DNA of 36,479 nucleotides from CAYLZW01 sp964388085 (GCA_964388085.1 CAYLZW010000023.1:1-36479); one strand, 5' to 3'. Counted from the first letter of the stretch, positions 1 to 7,954 are shown. Program-made: numbers and translations. The notes: a model not told the origin generated them from the sequence alone.

Positions 1-2
1 AG

Positions 3-626
3 AACGTGCAGACGACGCTCATCCCGGCCGGCGGCGCCACCATCGTCGAGCTCGATCTGCAGGTGCCCGGCACCTACGTGCTCGTCGACCACTCGCTCTT
101 CCGCGCCTTCAACAAGGGCGCGCTCGGCATGCTGAAGGTGGAAGGACCCGAGGCGAACGAGCTGTACACCGGCAAGGAGGTCGACTCGGTCTACCTCTCG
201 GACAAGGCCGACCCGTCGCCCGGTATGCAGGCCGTGGCGAGCGCCGTGAAGTCCGGCGCCGTGACCATGGAGCAGCGCATCGCGGCCGGTAAGGAGCTGT
301 TCGCGGGCACCTGTTCGGTCTGTCATCAGGCGACCGGCCTCGGCATCCCCGAGGTGTTCCCGCCGCTGGCCGGCTCCGATTTCCTGATGGCCGACAAGCG
401 GCGCTCCATCGAGATCGTCTTGAACGGCCTCTCCGGCCCCATCACCGTGAACGGCAGCGCCTTCAACTCCGTGATGCCGCCCATGAGCCAGTTGAATGAC
501 GACGAGGTGGCGAACATCCTCACCTTCGTACGCAACAGCTTCGGCAATCACGGCGAGGCCGTCACCCCGGAGGAGGTGAAGGTCGTCCGCGCGACCACCG
601 AGCGCCCCGCGGGAGCGGCGCATTGA
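3..626 (+). CDS. nirK: Copper nitrite reductase NirK fused to cytochrome c, 3' end only
   Basis: The 5' part lies outside the window; 207 residues remain, reading in frame from base 3. NirK reduces nitrite to NO in the periplasm. The first ~70 residues are the end of the second cupredoxin domain: PGTYVLVDHS holds the His that in NirK binds the type 2 copper, followed by FRAFNKGALG. A linker then leads to a cytochrome c domain with the heme motif CSVCH (visible residues ~104-108) and MPPM for the axial Met. C-terminal cytochrome fusions are known in NirK from several proteobacteria and let the enzyme take electrons directly from a donor. The stop codon overlaps the TTG start of nirV. The type 1 copper site and signal peptide cannot be checked here. 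Family call is firm. Confidence 0.93.
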   Translation, partial: NVQTTLIPAGGATIVELDLQVPGTYVLVDHSLFRAFNKGALGMLKVEGPEANELYTGKEVDSVYLSDKADPSPGMQAVASAVKSGAVTMEQRIAAGKELFAGTCSVCHQATGLGIPEVFPPLAGSDFLMADKRRSIEIVLNGLSGPITVNGSAFNSVMPPMSQLNDDEVANILTFVRNSFGNHGEAVTPEEVKVVRATTERPAGAAH

Positions 627-1432
627 CCGCCACCAGCCTGCTCCTGCTGGTGCTCGCCGCCGCCGCTCCGCAGGGCGCGGCGGGCGCGAGCTCCGGCCCG
701 GACGGCGACATGGTGCTGGTCGGCCCGGGGACGTGGCGCTCGCTCTACGCGCCGGACGCGGAGGACGGTGCTTCTGCAACTATGGAAGTGAAGCGGTTCG
801 CGCTCGATCGCTACCCCGTCACGAACGCCGAGTTCCTCGCCTTCGTGACGAAGGAGCCGCGCTGGCGCAAGGGCTCGGCCGCTGGGCTCTTCGTCGACGA
901 CCGCTACCTGCGGCGCTGGCAAGGCGCGCTGCGCCTCGGCGAAGGCGCGCCGGCTCGCGCGCCCGTCGTCGACGTCAGTTGGTTCGCGGCCAAGGCGTAC
1001 TGCGCGTCGCTCGGCAAGCGCCTGCCGAGCGAGGCCGAGTGGGAGCTCGCCGCGCTGGCGGGAGAGCGCGCGCTCGACGGACGCAGCGAGCCGGGTTTCA
1101 ACGAGCGCATCCTCTCCTGGTACGCGTCCGCGACGCCCCAGCGGCTCCCCGACGTCGGAGGGCGCGCGCCCAACGCCTGGGGCGTGCACGACCTGCACGG
1201 CCTCGTGTGGGAGTGGGTGCACGACTACGCCAGCACCTTCGCGCCCGGCGACAGCAGGAAGGGGGACGACGACGAGCCGCAGAAGGTGTGCGGCGCGGGG
1301 GCCGCCTCCGCCACGGAGAAGTCGGACTACGCCGCCTTCATGCGCACCGCCTTTCGCAGCTCGCTCGAGGGCCGTTACACGAGCGGCAGCCTCGGCTTCC
1401 GCTGCGCGCGCGACCTCGAGGAGGGTTCATGA
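623..1432 (+). CDS. nirV: NirV, formylglycine-generating-enzyme-like protein of nirK operons
   Basis: 269 residues with a TTG start overlapping the nirK stop (TTGA), which implies translational coupling. A short hydrophobic signal (LLLLVLAAAAP) precedes a SUMF1/FGE-type fold: MVLVGPGTW near the start, RYPVTNAEFLAFV, PVVDVSWFAAKAYC, GKRLPSEAEWELAA, a central GLVWEWVHDY and the closing GSLGFRCARD. Proteins of this family directly downstream of nirK are called NirV; their precise role is not settled, and work in other bacteria suggests nirV is not always essential for nitrite reduction. True FGEs use a Cys pair; only VCGAGA is visible near the expected place, so sulfatase-activating activity is doubtful. 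The signal peptide suggests export with NirK. Confidence 0.85.
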   Translation: MTATSLLLLVLAAAAPQGAAGASSGPDGDMVLVGPGTWRSLYAPDAEDGASATMEVKRFALDRYPVTNAEFLAFVTKEPRWRKGSAAGLFVDDRYLRRWQGALRLGEGAPARAPVVDVSWFAAKAYCASLGKRLPSEAEWELAALAGERALDGRSEPGFNERILSWYASATPQRLPDVGGRAPNAWGVHDLHGLVWEWVHDYASTFAPGDSRKGDDDEPQKVCGAGAASATEKSDYAAFMRTAFRSSLEGRYTSGSLGFRCARDLEEGS

Positions 1433-2031
1433 ACAGCCGCATCGCCCGCCGCGCCCCGCGCTCGTCCTTGGCTCTGCTGTGCTTCGGTCTGCTGTTGGCA
1501 GCCGCTGCGCCGGCCGCTGCCAAGCCCCTGCCGTCGACGTCAATGTACCGGCTGAGCGGTGCCTTCACCGATCAGACGGGCGCGAGCGTGACCCTGGACG
1601 TCTTCCGCGGGCAGCCGGTGCTCATCGGGATGGTGTACGCGTCGTGCCCGAGCGCTTGCCCGCTGCTCATCACGCGCCTCAAGCGGGTGCTCGCCGACCT
1701 GCCGGCGGAGTCGCGCGCACGGGTGAAGGTCGTGCTCGTCTCCCTCGACCCGAAGCGCGATACGCCGCAGAAGCTCACGGAGCTCGCCAAGGTGCACGGC
1801 CTCGAGCACCAGCGCTGGCGGCTGCTGCGCGGTGACGACGACGCCATGCGCGAGGTCGCCGCCGTGCTCGGTGTGCGATTTCGCGACGACGGCGGCGGCC
1901 TCATCAGCCACACGTCCAACATCGCGCTGCTCGACCGGGACGGCGTCATCTTGCTGCAGACCGAAGACCTGAGCCCGCCGCCGCCGGCGCTGCTCGAGAG
2001 CGTGCGCTCGCTCAGCGCGCCCGGCACGTGA
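1429..2031 (+). CDS. Sco1/SenC-family copper chaperone
   Basis: 200 residues; ATG overlaps the nirV stop (ATGA), so it is probably the last gene of the nirK-nirV operon. Residues ~1-32 form a signal peptide or N-terminal anchor (SLALLCFGLLLAAAAPAAA). The thioredoxin-like core carries the copper motif CPSAC (Cys73, Cys77) and the distal His161 in LISHTSN, the three Sco copper ligands. VVLVSLDPKRDTP is the usual Sco strand and loop. Sco proteins deliver copper to CuA sites or act as thiol reductases; here the obvious clients are NirK just upstream or the CuA subunit at 8163. A second, membrane-anchored Sco lies at 10509, so the two may serve different copper enzymes. Confidence 0.93.
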   Translation: MNSRIARRAPRSSLALLCFGLLLAAAAPAAAKPLPSTSMYRLSGAFTDQTGASVTLDVFRGQPVLIGMVYASCPSACPLLITRLKRVLADLPAESRARVKVVLVSLDPKRDTPQKLTELAKVHGLEHQRWRLLRGDDDAMREVAAVLGVRFRDDGGGLISHTSNIALLDRDGVILLQTEDLSPPPPALLESVRSLSAPGT

Positions 2032-2066
2032 AGGGGGCGCACGGGCTGCTGCCGTCGATTTTATAG

Positions 2067-2081
2067 TTGTCAACCTGACAA
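2067..2081. promoter_or_regulatory. Perfect palindrome TTGTCA-N3-TGACAA, candidate operator
   Basis: TTGTCA and TGACAA flank the spacer ACC, 26 bases before the start of the hemolysin III gene and inside a short A/T-rich patch that stands out from its GC-rich surroundings. The core satisfies GT-N7-AC, the published consensus for E. coli NorR sites. It does not fit the FNR/DNR half-site spacing (TTGAT-N4-ATCAA). Which regulator binds is inferred only; I see no sigma-54 promoter between it and the gene. Confidence 0.5.
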
Positions 2082-2106
2082 AGTCGTACGGATCCGTGAT
2101 GGACCC

Positions 2107-2784
2107 ATGACAGCCAATCGGCACAATGACGTCATGATCTCGAAGGCTGAGCTCCCCCCGAAGCCCCTCTTGCGCGGCTCCTCGCACCAGGCGGCGTTCT
2201 TCGCCGCGCTCGGCGCCGGCGCGTTCCTGATCAGCGCCGCCGCCGCGCGAGGACACGCGCTCATCGCGGTCGTGTACGTCGTCTCGCTGATGGCCATGTA
2301 CGGCGTCAGCGCGCTCTATCACCGGCCCGCCTGGCAACCGAAGACGAAAGCGCTCATGCGGCGCCTCGACCACTCGGCGATCTTCCTGCTCATCGCCGGC
2401 ACCTACACTCCCTTCTGCGTGCTCGGCGTCGACCCGAAGCAGGGCAGCGTGCTGCTCCTCATCGTATGGAGCGGCGCCGTGTTAGGCATCGCGCAAAAGC
2501 TTCTCTGGCCGCACACGCCTCGCTGGTTGACCGCCGCGCCCTACGTCGTGCTCGGCTGGGTGGCGGTCGCCTCCATCCCCTACGCGACGCCGACCATGGG
2601 CGCCGACGGCATCGTGCTGCTGCTCCTCGGCGGCATCGCGTACACCATCGGCGCCGTCGTGTACGCGCTGCGGCGGCCAAACCCCTCCCCGCTCGTGTTT
2701 GGCTACCACGAGATTTTTCACGCGCTGGTCATCGTCGCGAGCGTGCTGCACTTCATCGCGGTCACGCGCATCGTGCTTCGCTGA
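2107..2784 (+). CDS. trhA: Hemolysin III / PAQR-family membrane protein
   Basis: 225 residues, about seven hydrophobic helices. Family hallmarks are SALYHR after helix 2, LDHSAIFLLIAGTYTPF in the middle and GYHEIFHALVIVASVLHF near the end; the conserved Ser, Asp and His residues form the predicted metal-dependent hydrolase site of the PAQR/CREST superfamily. Bacterial members (YqfA/TrhA) are linked to membrane lipid and energy homeostasis; 'hemolysin' is a historical name. The ATG at 2107 is used; an in-frame ATG at 2134 would give a shorter N-terminus and neither has a strong Shine-Dalgarno. It stands alone behind the palindrome at 2067. The gene symbol is by family. Confidence 0.9.
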   Translation: MTANRHNDVMISKAELPPKPLLRGSSHQAAFFAALGAGAFLISAAAARGHALIAVVYVVSLMAMYGVSALYHRPAWQPKTKALMRRLDHSAIFLLIAGTYTPFCVLGVDPKQGSVLLLIVWSGAVLGIAQKLLWPHTPRWLTAAPYVVLGWVAVASIPYATPTMGADGIVLLLLGGIAYTIGAVVYALRRPNPSPLVFGYHEIFHALVIVASVLHFIAVTRIVLR

Positions 2785-2924
2785 GCGCCGAGCAGCCGCT
2801 GCCTCCCCCTCCCCTGGTCGTGTACGCGCAGGTGACTGCGCCAAAACCCCCCAGCGTCTCGCGCGAGGGCGCGGCCATCCCGCCTACGACCGGATGCGCG
2901 CGCGGGCCCAGCGCTTGCTTTGCG

Positions 2925-2944
2925 TCACCTCCTTTTGGAGGTGA
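2925..2944 (+). promoter_or_regulatory. Perfect hairpin enclosing the nadA Shine-Dalgarno
   Basis: TCACCTCC, a TTTT loop and GGAGGTGA form an 8-bp perfect stem. The right arm contains GGAGG, the ribosome binding site 8 bases ahead of the nadA ATG, and the left arm is an ideal anti-Shine-Dalgarno. In RNA this would mask the start site. The 167-base leader (2785-2951) contains no other gene. I could not match it to the NAD-I (nadA) riboswitch or another known class. Confidence 0.65.
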
Positions 2945-2951
2945 ACGTTTC

Positions 2952-3965
2952 ATGTCGGGTACGGCGGCGGCGTTTGACGATAGGCCCCTGAAGCTTGCTC
3001 TCGACGGGGCCCGGCAACGGACCGCGCGGGTGATCCCGGACGCCGAGTGGACGCTGTTCGCGCCCACCATCGAGCGCGTGCTGGAACTCAAGCGGGAGCG
3101 GCACGCGCTCATCCTGGCGCACAACTACCAACGGCCCGAGATCTTCCATGGCATCGCCGACGTCACCGGCGACTCGCTGGCCCTCGCGCGCGCCGCGGCG
3201 CGAACCGACGCGCCCGTGATCGTCATGTGCGGCGTCCACTTCATGGCGGAGACGGCCAAGCTCCTAAACCCCGAGAAGACCGTCCTGCTGCCGGACCTCG
3301 AGGCCGGCTGCTCGCTCGCCGCGTCGATCACCGCCGACGACGTGCGCGCGCTCAAGCGCGAGCACCCGGGTGTCCCCGTCGTCACCTACGTGAACACGAG
3401 CGCGGCCGTGAAGGCCGAGTCCGACGTGTGCTGCACCTCGGCCAACGCCGTCGAGGTCGTCCGCCGGCTCGCTAGCGAGCGCGTCATCTTTCTGCCCGAC
3501 GAGTACCTCGGCCACTACGTCGCCCAGCAGCTCCGCTGCGAGGTCATCCTCGCGAGCGGGCGCTGCGAGGTGCACGAGCGCTTCACGGGCGAAGAGATCC
3601 GACGCTTCCGCGAGGAGAGCGAGGGCCTCTACGTCATCGCGCACCCCGAGTGTGCGCCGGACGTGCTCGCGGCCGCCGACTTCGTGGGCTCGACGAGCGC
3701 CATGGTCGCGGAGCTGCGCACCCGTCGTCCTCGGCGGGTAGCCATGATCACCGAGTGCTCCATGGCGGACAACGTCGCGAGCGAGCTGCCGGAGGTCGAG
3801 TTCGTGAAGCCGTGCCACCTGTGTCCACACATGGCGCGCATCTCGCTCGAGAACGTCGCGCAGGCGCTCGAGCTAGGCCGGCACGTCATCGATGTCCCCG
3901 CCGAGATCGCGCCGAGAGCGCGGCGCGCGGTCCTTCGGATGCTCGACGTCGCGGGCCGCGCATGA
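2952..3965 (+). CDS. nadA: Quinolinate synthase NadA
   Basis: 337 residues. NadA condenses iminoaspartate with dihydroxyacetone phosphate to quinolinate, the first committed NAD precursor, using an O2-sensitive [4Fe-4S] cluster. Seen here: LAHNYQRPEI (substrate loop), HFMAETAKLLNP, the three cluster cysteines in LEAGCSLA, GRCEVHERF and CHLCPHM, and YVNTSAAVKAESD. The start is the ATG preceded by GGAGGTG; the reading frame stays open upstream but without family sequence. It overlaps nadB by ATGA, giving a nadAB operon. Translation may be limited by the hairpin at 2925. NO readily damages [4Fe-4S] clusters, so its place in an NO gene neighbourhood is suggestive but may be chance. Confidence 0.97.
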   Translation: MSGTAAAFDDRPLKLALDGARQRTARVIPDAEWTLFAPTIERVLELKRERHALILAHNYQRPEIFHGIADVTGDSLALARAAARTDAPVIVMCGVHFMAETAKLLNPEKTVLLPDLEAGCSLAASITADDVRALKREHPGVPVVTYVNTSAAVKAESDVCCTSANAVEVVRRLASERVIFLPDEYLGHYVAQQLRCEVILASGRCEVHERFTGEEIRRFREESEGLYVIAHPECAPDVLAAADFVGSTSAMVAELRTRRPRRVAMITECSMADNVASELPEVEFVKPCHLCPHMARISLENVAQALELGRHVIDVPAEIAPRARRAVLRMLDVAGRA

Positions 3966-5572
3966 CGTTCTTCGCCGTCACGGTCGATGAGCACGTCGAC
4001 GTGTTGATCCTGGGCGGCGGCGCCGCGGGCCTGACGGCGGCGCTCGGCAGCGACGGCGGACGCGTGCTGCTGGTCGCCGAGAGCCCGGCGGGCGCCGGCG
4101 GCGCGACCCCGCTCGCACAGGGTGGCGTCGCGGCCGCCGTGGGCGAGGACGACGCGCCCGGCTGGCACGTCGAGGACACGCTGCTGGCGGGCCACGGGCT
4201 CGGCAACGAGATGGCGGTACGCACGCTCGCCGACGCCGCCGGCGACGTCATCGATCGGCTGACGGCGCTCGGCGTCCGCTTCGATCGCGAGCAGACGGGT
4301 GCGCTCGAGCTCGGCCTCGAAGCCGCGCACCGGCGCCCCCGCATCGTGCACGCCCAAGATCGGACCGGCGCCGCCATCGCGGTCGCGCTCGCGCAGGCGG
4401 TCTCCCGGCGGCAAAACATCGAGGTCCGCGCAGGCACGAGCGTGCTGGCGCTCGCGACGGACGGCGTCGGCGTCGTCGGCGCGTTGCTCGAGCGCGAAGG
4501 GCGGCGCAGCGTCGTCGGCGCCGACGCCGTCGTGCTCGCGACCGGCGGGGTCGGCGCCCTCTACCCGGCGAGCACCAACCCCGAGAGCGCGCTCGGCGAC
4601 GGGCTCGCCTACGCCGCGGAGTGCGGCGCGGCGCTCTCGGACCTCGAGTTCGTGCAGTTCCATCCCACCGCGCTCGAAGGCGGCGAGGGGACCCGCCCGC
4701 TGCTCTCTGAGGCGCTGCGCGGCGCCGGCGCGGTGCTCGTCGACGAGCGCGGTCGCCCCTTCATGTCGGACTGGCACCGCCTCGGCGATCTGGGGCCGCG
4801 CGACGTGGTGGCCCGCGCGCTCTGGCGGCGCCGGCAGCAAGGCGGGGCGCGCAGTTACCTTGACGTTCGCAGGATTATCGAATCGGGGCGGGGAGCGAGC
4901 TTCCCCGCGATGCTGGCCGTCTGCCACGCCGCGGGGCTCGACCCCGGACGCGATCTCTTGCCCGTGGCGCCAGCCGCCCACTACCACATGGGCGGGGTGG
5001 CGACCGACCTCGCCGGACGAACGTCGCTGCCTGGCTTGTGGGCCTGCGGCGAGGTCGCCTGCACGGGCGCGCACGGCGCCAATCGCCTCGCGAGCAACTC
5101 GCTGCTGGAGGCGCTCGTGTTCGGCGAGCGGGTCGCGCACGACATCGCCGGGGCCGCCCGACGCGAGAAGAGCGCGAACGCTCGCTTGCCGGTCCGCGTC
5201 GCCAGCCGCGGCAGGCGGGCGGCCGACGAGGAAGCGGCGCGCGCGATCCGCCGCATCATGGGCAGCGCCGTCGGCGTCGTGCGGCACGGAGGCACCTTGC
5301 TGCGAGCGGCGCAGGAGCTCGAGGACATGACGATCAGCGCAGAGCTCTCGCCGCAGACGCGGGCCAACGCGCTGGCCGCCTTCACCATCGCCGCGGCCGC
5401 GCTGCTCCGTCGGGAGAGCCGGGGCGCGCACTTCCGCGCCGACTTCCCCCGCGCGGTCGCGTCGCGCACCGCGCGCAGCCGCACGACGCTGGCGCAGCTT
5501 CGCGCTGCGGTGCGCTGCGCGGGCGAGCGCCGCCCGGCGATAAGCAAGCGGGGCGCCGACGCGCGCGGCTGA
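3962..5572 (+). CDS. nadB: L-aspartate oxidase NadB
   Basis: 536 residues; oxidises L-aspartate to iminoaspartate for NadA, using FAD with O2 or fumarate as acceptor. The FAD-binding motif ILGGGAAGLTAAL is at residues ~17-29, ATPLAQGGVAAAVG follows, and the succinate dehydrogenase-type active site region is seen in EFVQFHPTALEGG, LLSEALRGAGAVLVDERG and AAHYHMGGVATD. The C-terminal FAD contact is GLWACGEVACTGAHGANRLA. The last ~130 residues are helical as in other NadB. ATG overlaps the nadA stop. Since NadB can use fumarate, the pathway can run without O2. nadC is not in the window. Convergent with norR, with only 31 bases between. Confidence 0.96.
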   Translation: MTFFAVTVDEHVDVLILGGGAAGLTAALGSDGGRVLLVAESPAGAGGATPLAQGGVAAAVGEDDAPGWHVEDTLLAGHGLGNEMAVRTLADAAGDVIDRLTALGVRFDREQTGALELGLEAAHRRPRIVHAQDRTGAAIAVALAQAVSRRQNIEVRAGTSVLALATDGVGVVGALLEREGRRSVVGADAVVLATGGVGALYPASTNPESALGDGLAYAAECGAALSDLEFVQFHPTALEGGEGTRPLLSEALRGAGAVLVDERGRPFMSDWHRLGDLGPRDVVARALWRRRQQGGARSYLDVRRIIESGRGASFPAMLAVCHAAGLDPGRDLLPVAPAAHYHMGGVATDLAGRTSLPGLWACGEVACTGAHGANRLASNSLLEALVFGERVAHDIAGAARREKSANARLPVRVASRGRRAADEEAARAIRRIMGSAVGVVRHGGTLLRAAQELEDMTISAELSPQTRANALAAFTIAAAALLRRESRGAHFRADFPRAVASRTARSRTTLAQLRAAVRCAGERRPAISKRGADARG

Positions 5573-5603
5573 TCGCCTTCGAGCGGCCGAGCGACGCGGC
5601 GGC

Positions 5604-7223
5604 TCAGGAGGGCAGGGTCTCGTCGGTGGTCACCTGCAGGCGCTTCGCGAGGCGATGCAGATTCCCGCGGTCCACATGGAGGGCGCGCGCGGCCTTGGAC
5701 AGGTTCCCGTTCGCCTCCTCGAGCGCCTCCTTCACGAGCTCGCGCTTGTAGCGCGCCACGGCCTCGGCGAGGGGTAGCCGCGCTCGGGCTCGCTTACGCT
5801 CGAGCGTCCGCTCCGGGTGCGCGCGCGCGACGCCGGTCGGCCGCGCGCCGTCGCCGAGGGCCAGGTGATCGGCCGCGATGACGACGCAGGCGCTGTTCTT
5901 CGTGAGCGTCGACGCGCGCAGGGCCGCTCGCTGCAAGAGGTGCTCGAGCTCGCGCACGTTGCCGGGCCAGTCGTAGCCGAGCAGCGCCACGCGCGCGTCC
6001 GGCGTGAGGCGTAGCGGCGGCAGGCCGAGGCGCGCGCGCGCGGTGTCGAGAAAGTAGCTCGCGAGCACGAGCACGTCGTCGCGGCGCTCACGCAGGGGCG
6101 GAACCGTGAGGGGATAGACGGCCAGGCGATGGTAGAGGTCGGCACGGAAGCGCCCGGCGGCGACCTCCCGCTCGAGATCCCGGTTGGTGGCGGCGAGCAC
6201 CCGCACGTCGACGGAGAAGGTGCGATCGGAGCCGACACGCTGGAGCTCGCCGGTCTGCAGCACGCGCAAGAGCTTCGCCTGGATCGCTAGCGGCAGCTCG
6301 CCCACCTCGTCGAGAAAGAGCGTCCCTCCATCGGCCGCCTCGAACTTACCGGCGCGGTTCTCGTTGGCGCCCGTGAAGGCGCCCTTGGTGTGCCCGTACA
6401 GCTCGCTCTCCGCGATGGCCTCCGGCAGCGCCGCGCAGTTGACATAGAGGATCGGCCGCTTGCTTCTGCCCGACTGCGCGTGGATGGAGCGCGCGATGAC
6501 CTCCTTGCCGACGCCGGTCTCCCCGAGGATCAGCACGCGGATGTCGGACTGCGCGAGCATCTCGGCCTCGCGACGCACCTGGTTCGCCGCCTCGCTGATG
6601 CCGATGAACTCAGCGCCCACCCGCGCGCTCACCTCCTCCTGGAGCAGGCTGCGCACGCTGCTCTGCTGCTGCGCCTGCCGCTCGAGGCTCGAGACGAGCA
6701 TCGCCGTGCGCTGGGCGGCGGCGAGCAGGGAGGCGAAGATCGCGAGCGCCCCCATCTGCGAGCGGAGGAAGCCCGCGGGGTGCGCTCGGTCGACCGTCAG
6801 TACGCCCACGGTGGTGTCTTCGATGCGCAGCGGGCAGCCCATGCAGGAATGCACGGCGAGCTCGTGCGACGCATCGAGCAGGTAGTCGGCGAGGGGATCG
6901 AGCGACTCCTCGTTGTCGAAGAAGCGCACGGGACCGTCGGCGGCGAGGATGTCCCGCAGCCGCCCGTGCTCCTCGGGGACAAAGCGCCGCCCGAGCACGT
7001 CCGCCGAGAGCCCCGTCGCGGCCACCGGCACGAGCGATCCGTCGGCGTCGAGCCGCAGAAAGCACGCGGCGTCGGCGTCGAGCACCTCCGCGACGCTGCG
7101 CAGCAACCTCACGTAGCGGTCTTGATCGTCGAGCGACGCGCCCAGGTCGAGGGCGACCGAGAGCAGCGCGTCCTCGAGGCGGGTGGGCGATGTGCTCTTC
7201 ACAACCTCTGTCGTCGTCTCCAC
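5604..7223 (-). CDS. norR: NorR-like NO-sensing sigma-54 transcriptional activator
   Basis: 539 residues with a GTG start preceded by GAGGAGC. Residues ~18-180 form a GAF domain; it aligns with E. coli NorR around the non-heme iron site: H86 and R88 in EEHGRLR, DPLAD (D109, D113), and AVHSCMG with H125 and C127, matching the NorR VHAC segment. The AAA+ domain follows: Walker A GETGVGKE (~234-241), an intact sigma-54-contacting GAFTGA loop (281-286), Walker B LFLDEVGE, and DWPGNVRELEHL. A Fis-type helix-turn-helix (SKAARALHVDRGNLHRL) ends the protein. It faces away from the NO reductase operon at 7367, as norR does in other genomes. The GAF spacing differs from E. coli by one residue, so NO specificity is strongly suggested, not proven. 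Confidence 0.88.
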   Translation of the reverse strand: METTTEVVKSTSPTRLEDALLSVALDLGASLDDQDRYVRLLRSVAEVLDADAACFLRLDADGSLVPVAATGLSADVLGRRFVPEEHGRLRDILAADGPVRFFDNEESLDPLADYLLDASHELAVHSCMGCPLRIEDTTVGVLTVDRAHPAGFLRSQMGALAIFASLLAAAQRTAMLVSSLERQAQQQSSVRSLLQEEVSARVGAEFIGISEAANQVRREAEMLAQSDIRVLILGETGVGKEVIARSIHAQSGRSKRPILYVNCAALPEAIAESELYGHTKGAFTGANENRAGKFEAADGGTLFLDEVGELPLAIQAKLLRVLQTGELQRVGSDRTFSVDVRVLAATNRDLEREVAAGRFRADLYHRLAVYPLTVPPLRERRDDVLVLASYFLDTARARLGLPPLRLTPDARVALLGYDWPGNVRELEHLLQRAALRASTLTKNSACVVIAADHLALGDGARPTGVARAHPERTLERKRARARLPLAEAVARYKRELVKEALEEANGNLSKAARALHVDRGNLHRLAKRLQVTTDETLPS

Positions 7224-7237
7224 ACGAGCTCCTCGTT

Positions 7238-7248
7238 GTCATCTCGAC
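7238..7248. promoter_or_regulatory. GT-N7-AC element, possible NorR site
   Basis: GTCATCTCGAC fits the loose NorR consensus GT-N7-AC and shares the GTCA half-site with the palindrome at 2067, but the right arm is only GAC. It lies between the norR start and the -24/-12 elements. Such a short degenerate match will occur often by chance. Confidence 0.3.
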
Positions 7249-7291
7249 TCGCCGCGCTCCCCGAGCAAGCGAGCAGCGCGCGGCGCACGCG

Positions 7292-7307
7292 TGGCATGCC
7301 GACTGCA
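7292..7307 (+). promoter_or_regulatory. Sigma-54 promoter candidate for the hemerythrin-NO reductase operon
   Basis: TGGCATGCCGACTGCA has GG and GC separated by ten bases, with TGGCAT matching the -24 box and CTGCA the -12 box. It lies 60 bases before the operon start at 7367, downstream of the divergent NorR gene. A GT-N7-AC sequence at 7238-7248 could be a NorR site. It overlaps the opposite-strand promoter at 7304-7319. Confidence 0.65.
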
Positions 7308-7319
7308 AACCCCACGCCC
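7304..7319 (-). promoter_or_regulatory. Sigma-54 promoter candidate for norR
   Basis: Read on the minus strand, GGGCGTGGGGTTTGCA has GGC at -24, TTTGCA at -12 and the strict ten-base GG/GC spacing. It sits about 80 bases before the norR GTG. It shares the TGCA core with the promoter on the other strand, so polymerase could hold only one of the two at a time. It suggests autoregulation by a sigma-54 activator. Confidence 0.62.
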
Positions 7320-7366
7320 GCGAGCGGCGCGACGCGCTTATCTCGAGGTGGGGGAAGGCAAGGGAA

Positions 7367-7951
7367 ATGGACGCAAAGAATCGGAGCGAGCACGCGTGCG
7401 CCTGTACGCAGCCACACAGTGACGCCGGTCAAGCGGGCGAACGCACGCAGCCGGCGCCCGGGCTCGCGGAGCTCACACACCACGAGCACGTGGAGGAGTG
7501 GTCGGTGGACGAGCTCATCCGGCACCTCATCGACGAGTTTCACGTGCCGGCGCGGCGCGACACCCCTCGTCTGCTCGCAGAGATGGAGGCCGCGCGCGAC
7601 GCCATGGCGGGTGGCTCCGCCGCGCTCGACGAGCTCGCGCGGCTGGTCGCCGAGATCGCGCGCGATCTCCTCGATCACATGGAGAAGGAAGAGAACGTGC
7701 TCTTCCCCTGGATTCGTTCCGGTCGCGGCCGAAGCGCGCACGGTCCGATTCGCGCCATGACCGGCGAGCACAGCCACAGCGTCGAGCAGCTCGATCACGT
7801 GCGCGCGCTGCGCGAGAGCCTGCTGCGCCCCGACACGCCGGACGCCGTCATCTCCTTTCTGGAGCGGCTCGAGGCCTTCGAGATCGAGCTCCGCGAGCAC
7901 ACACGGATCGAGAACGACGTCCTCTTTTTGAGGGCGCTGCAAGGGTGGTGA
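7367..7951 (+). CDS. Hemerythrin HHE domain protein, first gene of the NO reductase operon
   Basis: 194 residues; ATG chosen for the preceding GGGGGAAGG. The first ~45 residues are poorly conserved and His/Cys-rich (HACACTQPH). The rest is a hemerythrin four-helix bundle: LIRHLIDEFHVP, LLDHMEKEENVLFPW, MTGEHSHSVEQLDHV and LREHTRIENDVLFLRAL supply the His, Glu and Asp ligands of a di-iron centre. It resembles the C-terminal domain of RIC/YtfE but lacks the N-terminal ScdA domain with its Cys pair. Proteins of this kind bind O2 or NO or help repair iron centres. Three bases separate it from the next gene, so it is co-transcribed with the NO reductase. The RIC protein proper is at 32253. Confidence 0.88.
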   Translation: MDAKNRSEHACACTQPHSDAGQAGERTQPAPGLAELTHHEHVEEWSVDELIRHLIDEFHVPARRDTPRLLAEMEAARDAMAGGSAALDELARLVAEIARDLLDHMEKEENVLFPWIRSGRGRSAHGPIRAMTGEHSHSVEQLDHVRALRESLLRPDTPDAVISFLERLEAFEIELREHTRIENDVLFLRALQGW

Positions 7952-7954
7952 GCG

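Noticed and set aside
2067..2081. FNR/DNR box
   Set aside because: Half-sites TTGTC/GACAA have a five-base spacer, whereas FNR-type boxes need TTGAT-N4-ATCAA.
2785..2924. NAD-I (nadA) riboswitch in the nadA leader
   Set aside because: I could not find the two repeated aptamer domains that I would expect. Only the terminal hairpin is supported. A covariance model search would decide it.
3629..5431. 600-residue open frame on the minus strand opposite nadA/nadB
   Set aside because: Shadow of nadB in high-GC DNA; Arg/Ala/Gly-rich with no family motifs, while nadB on the other strand is unmistakable.
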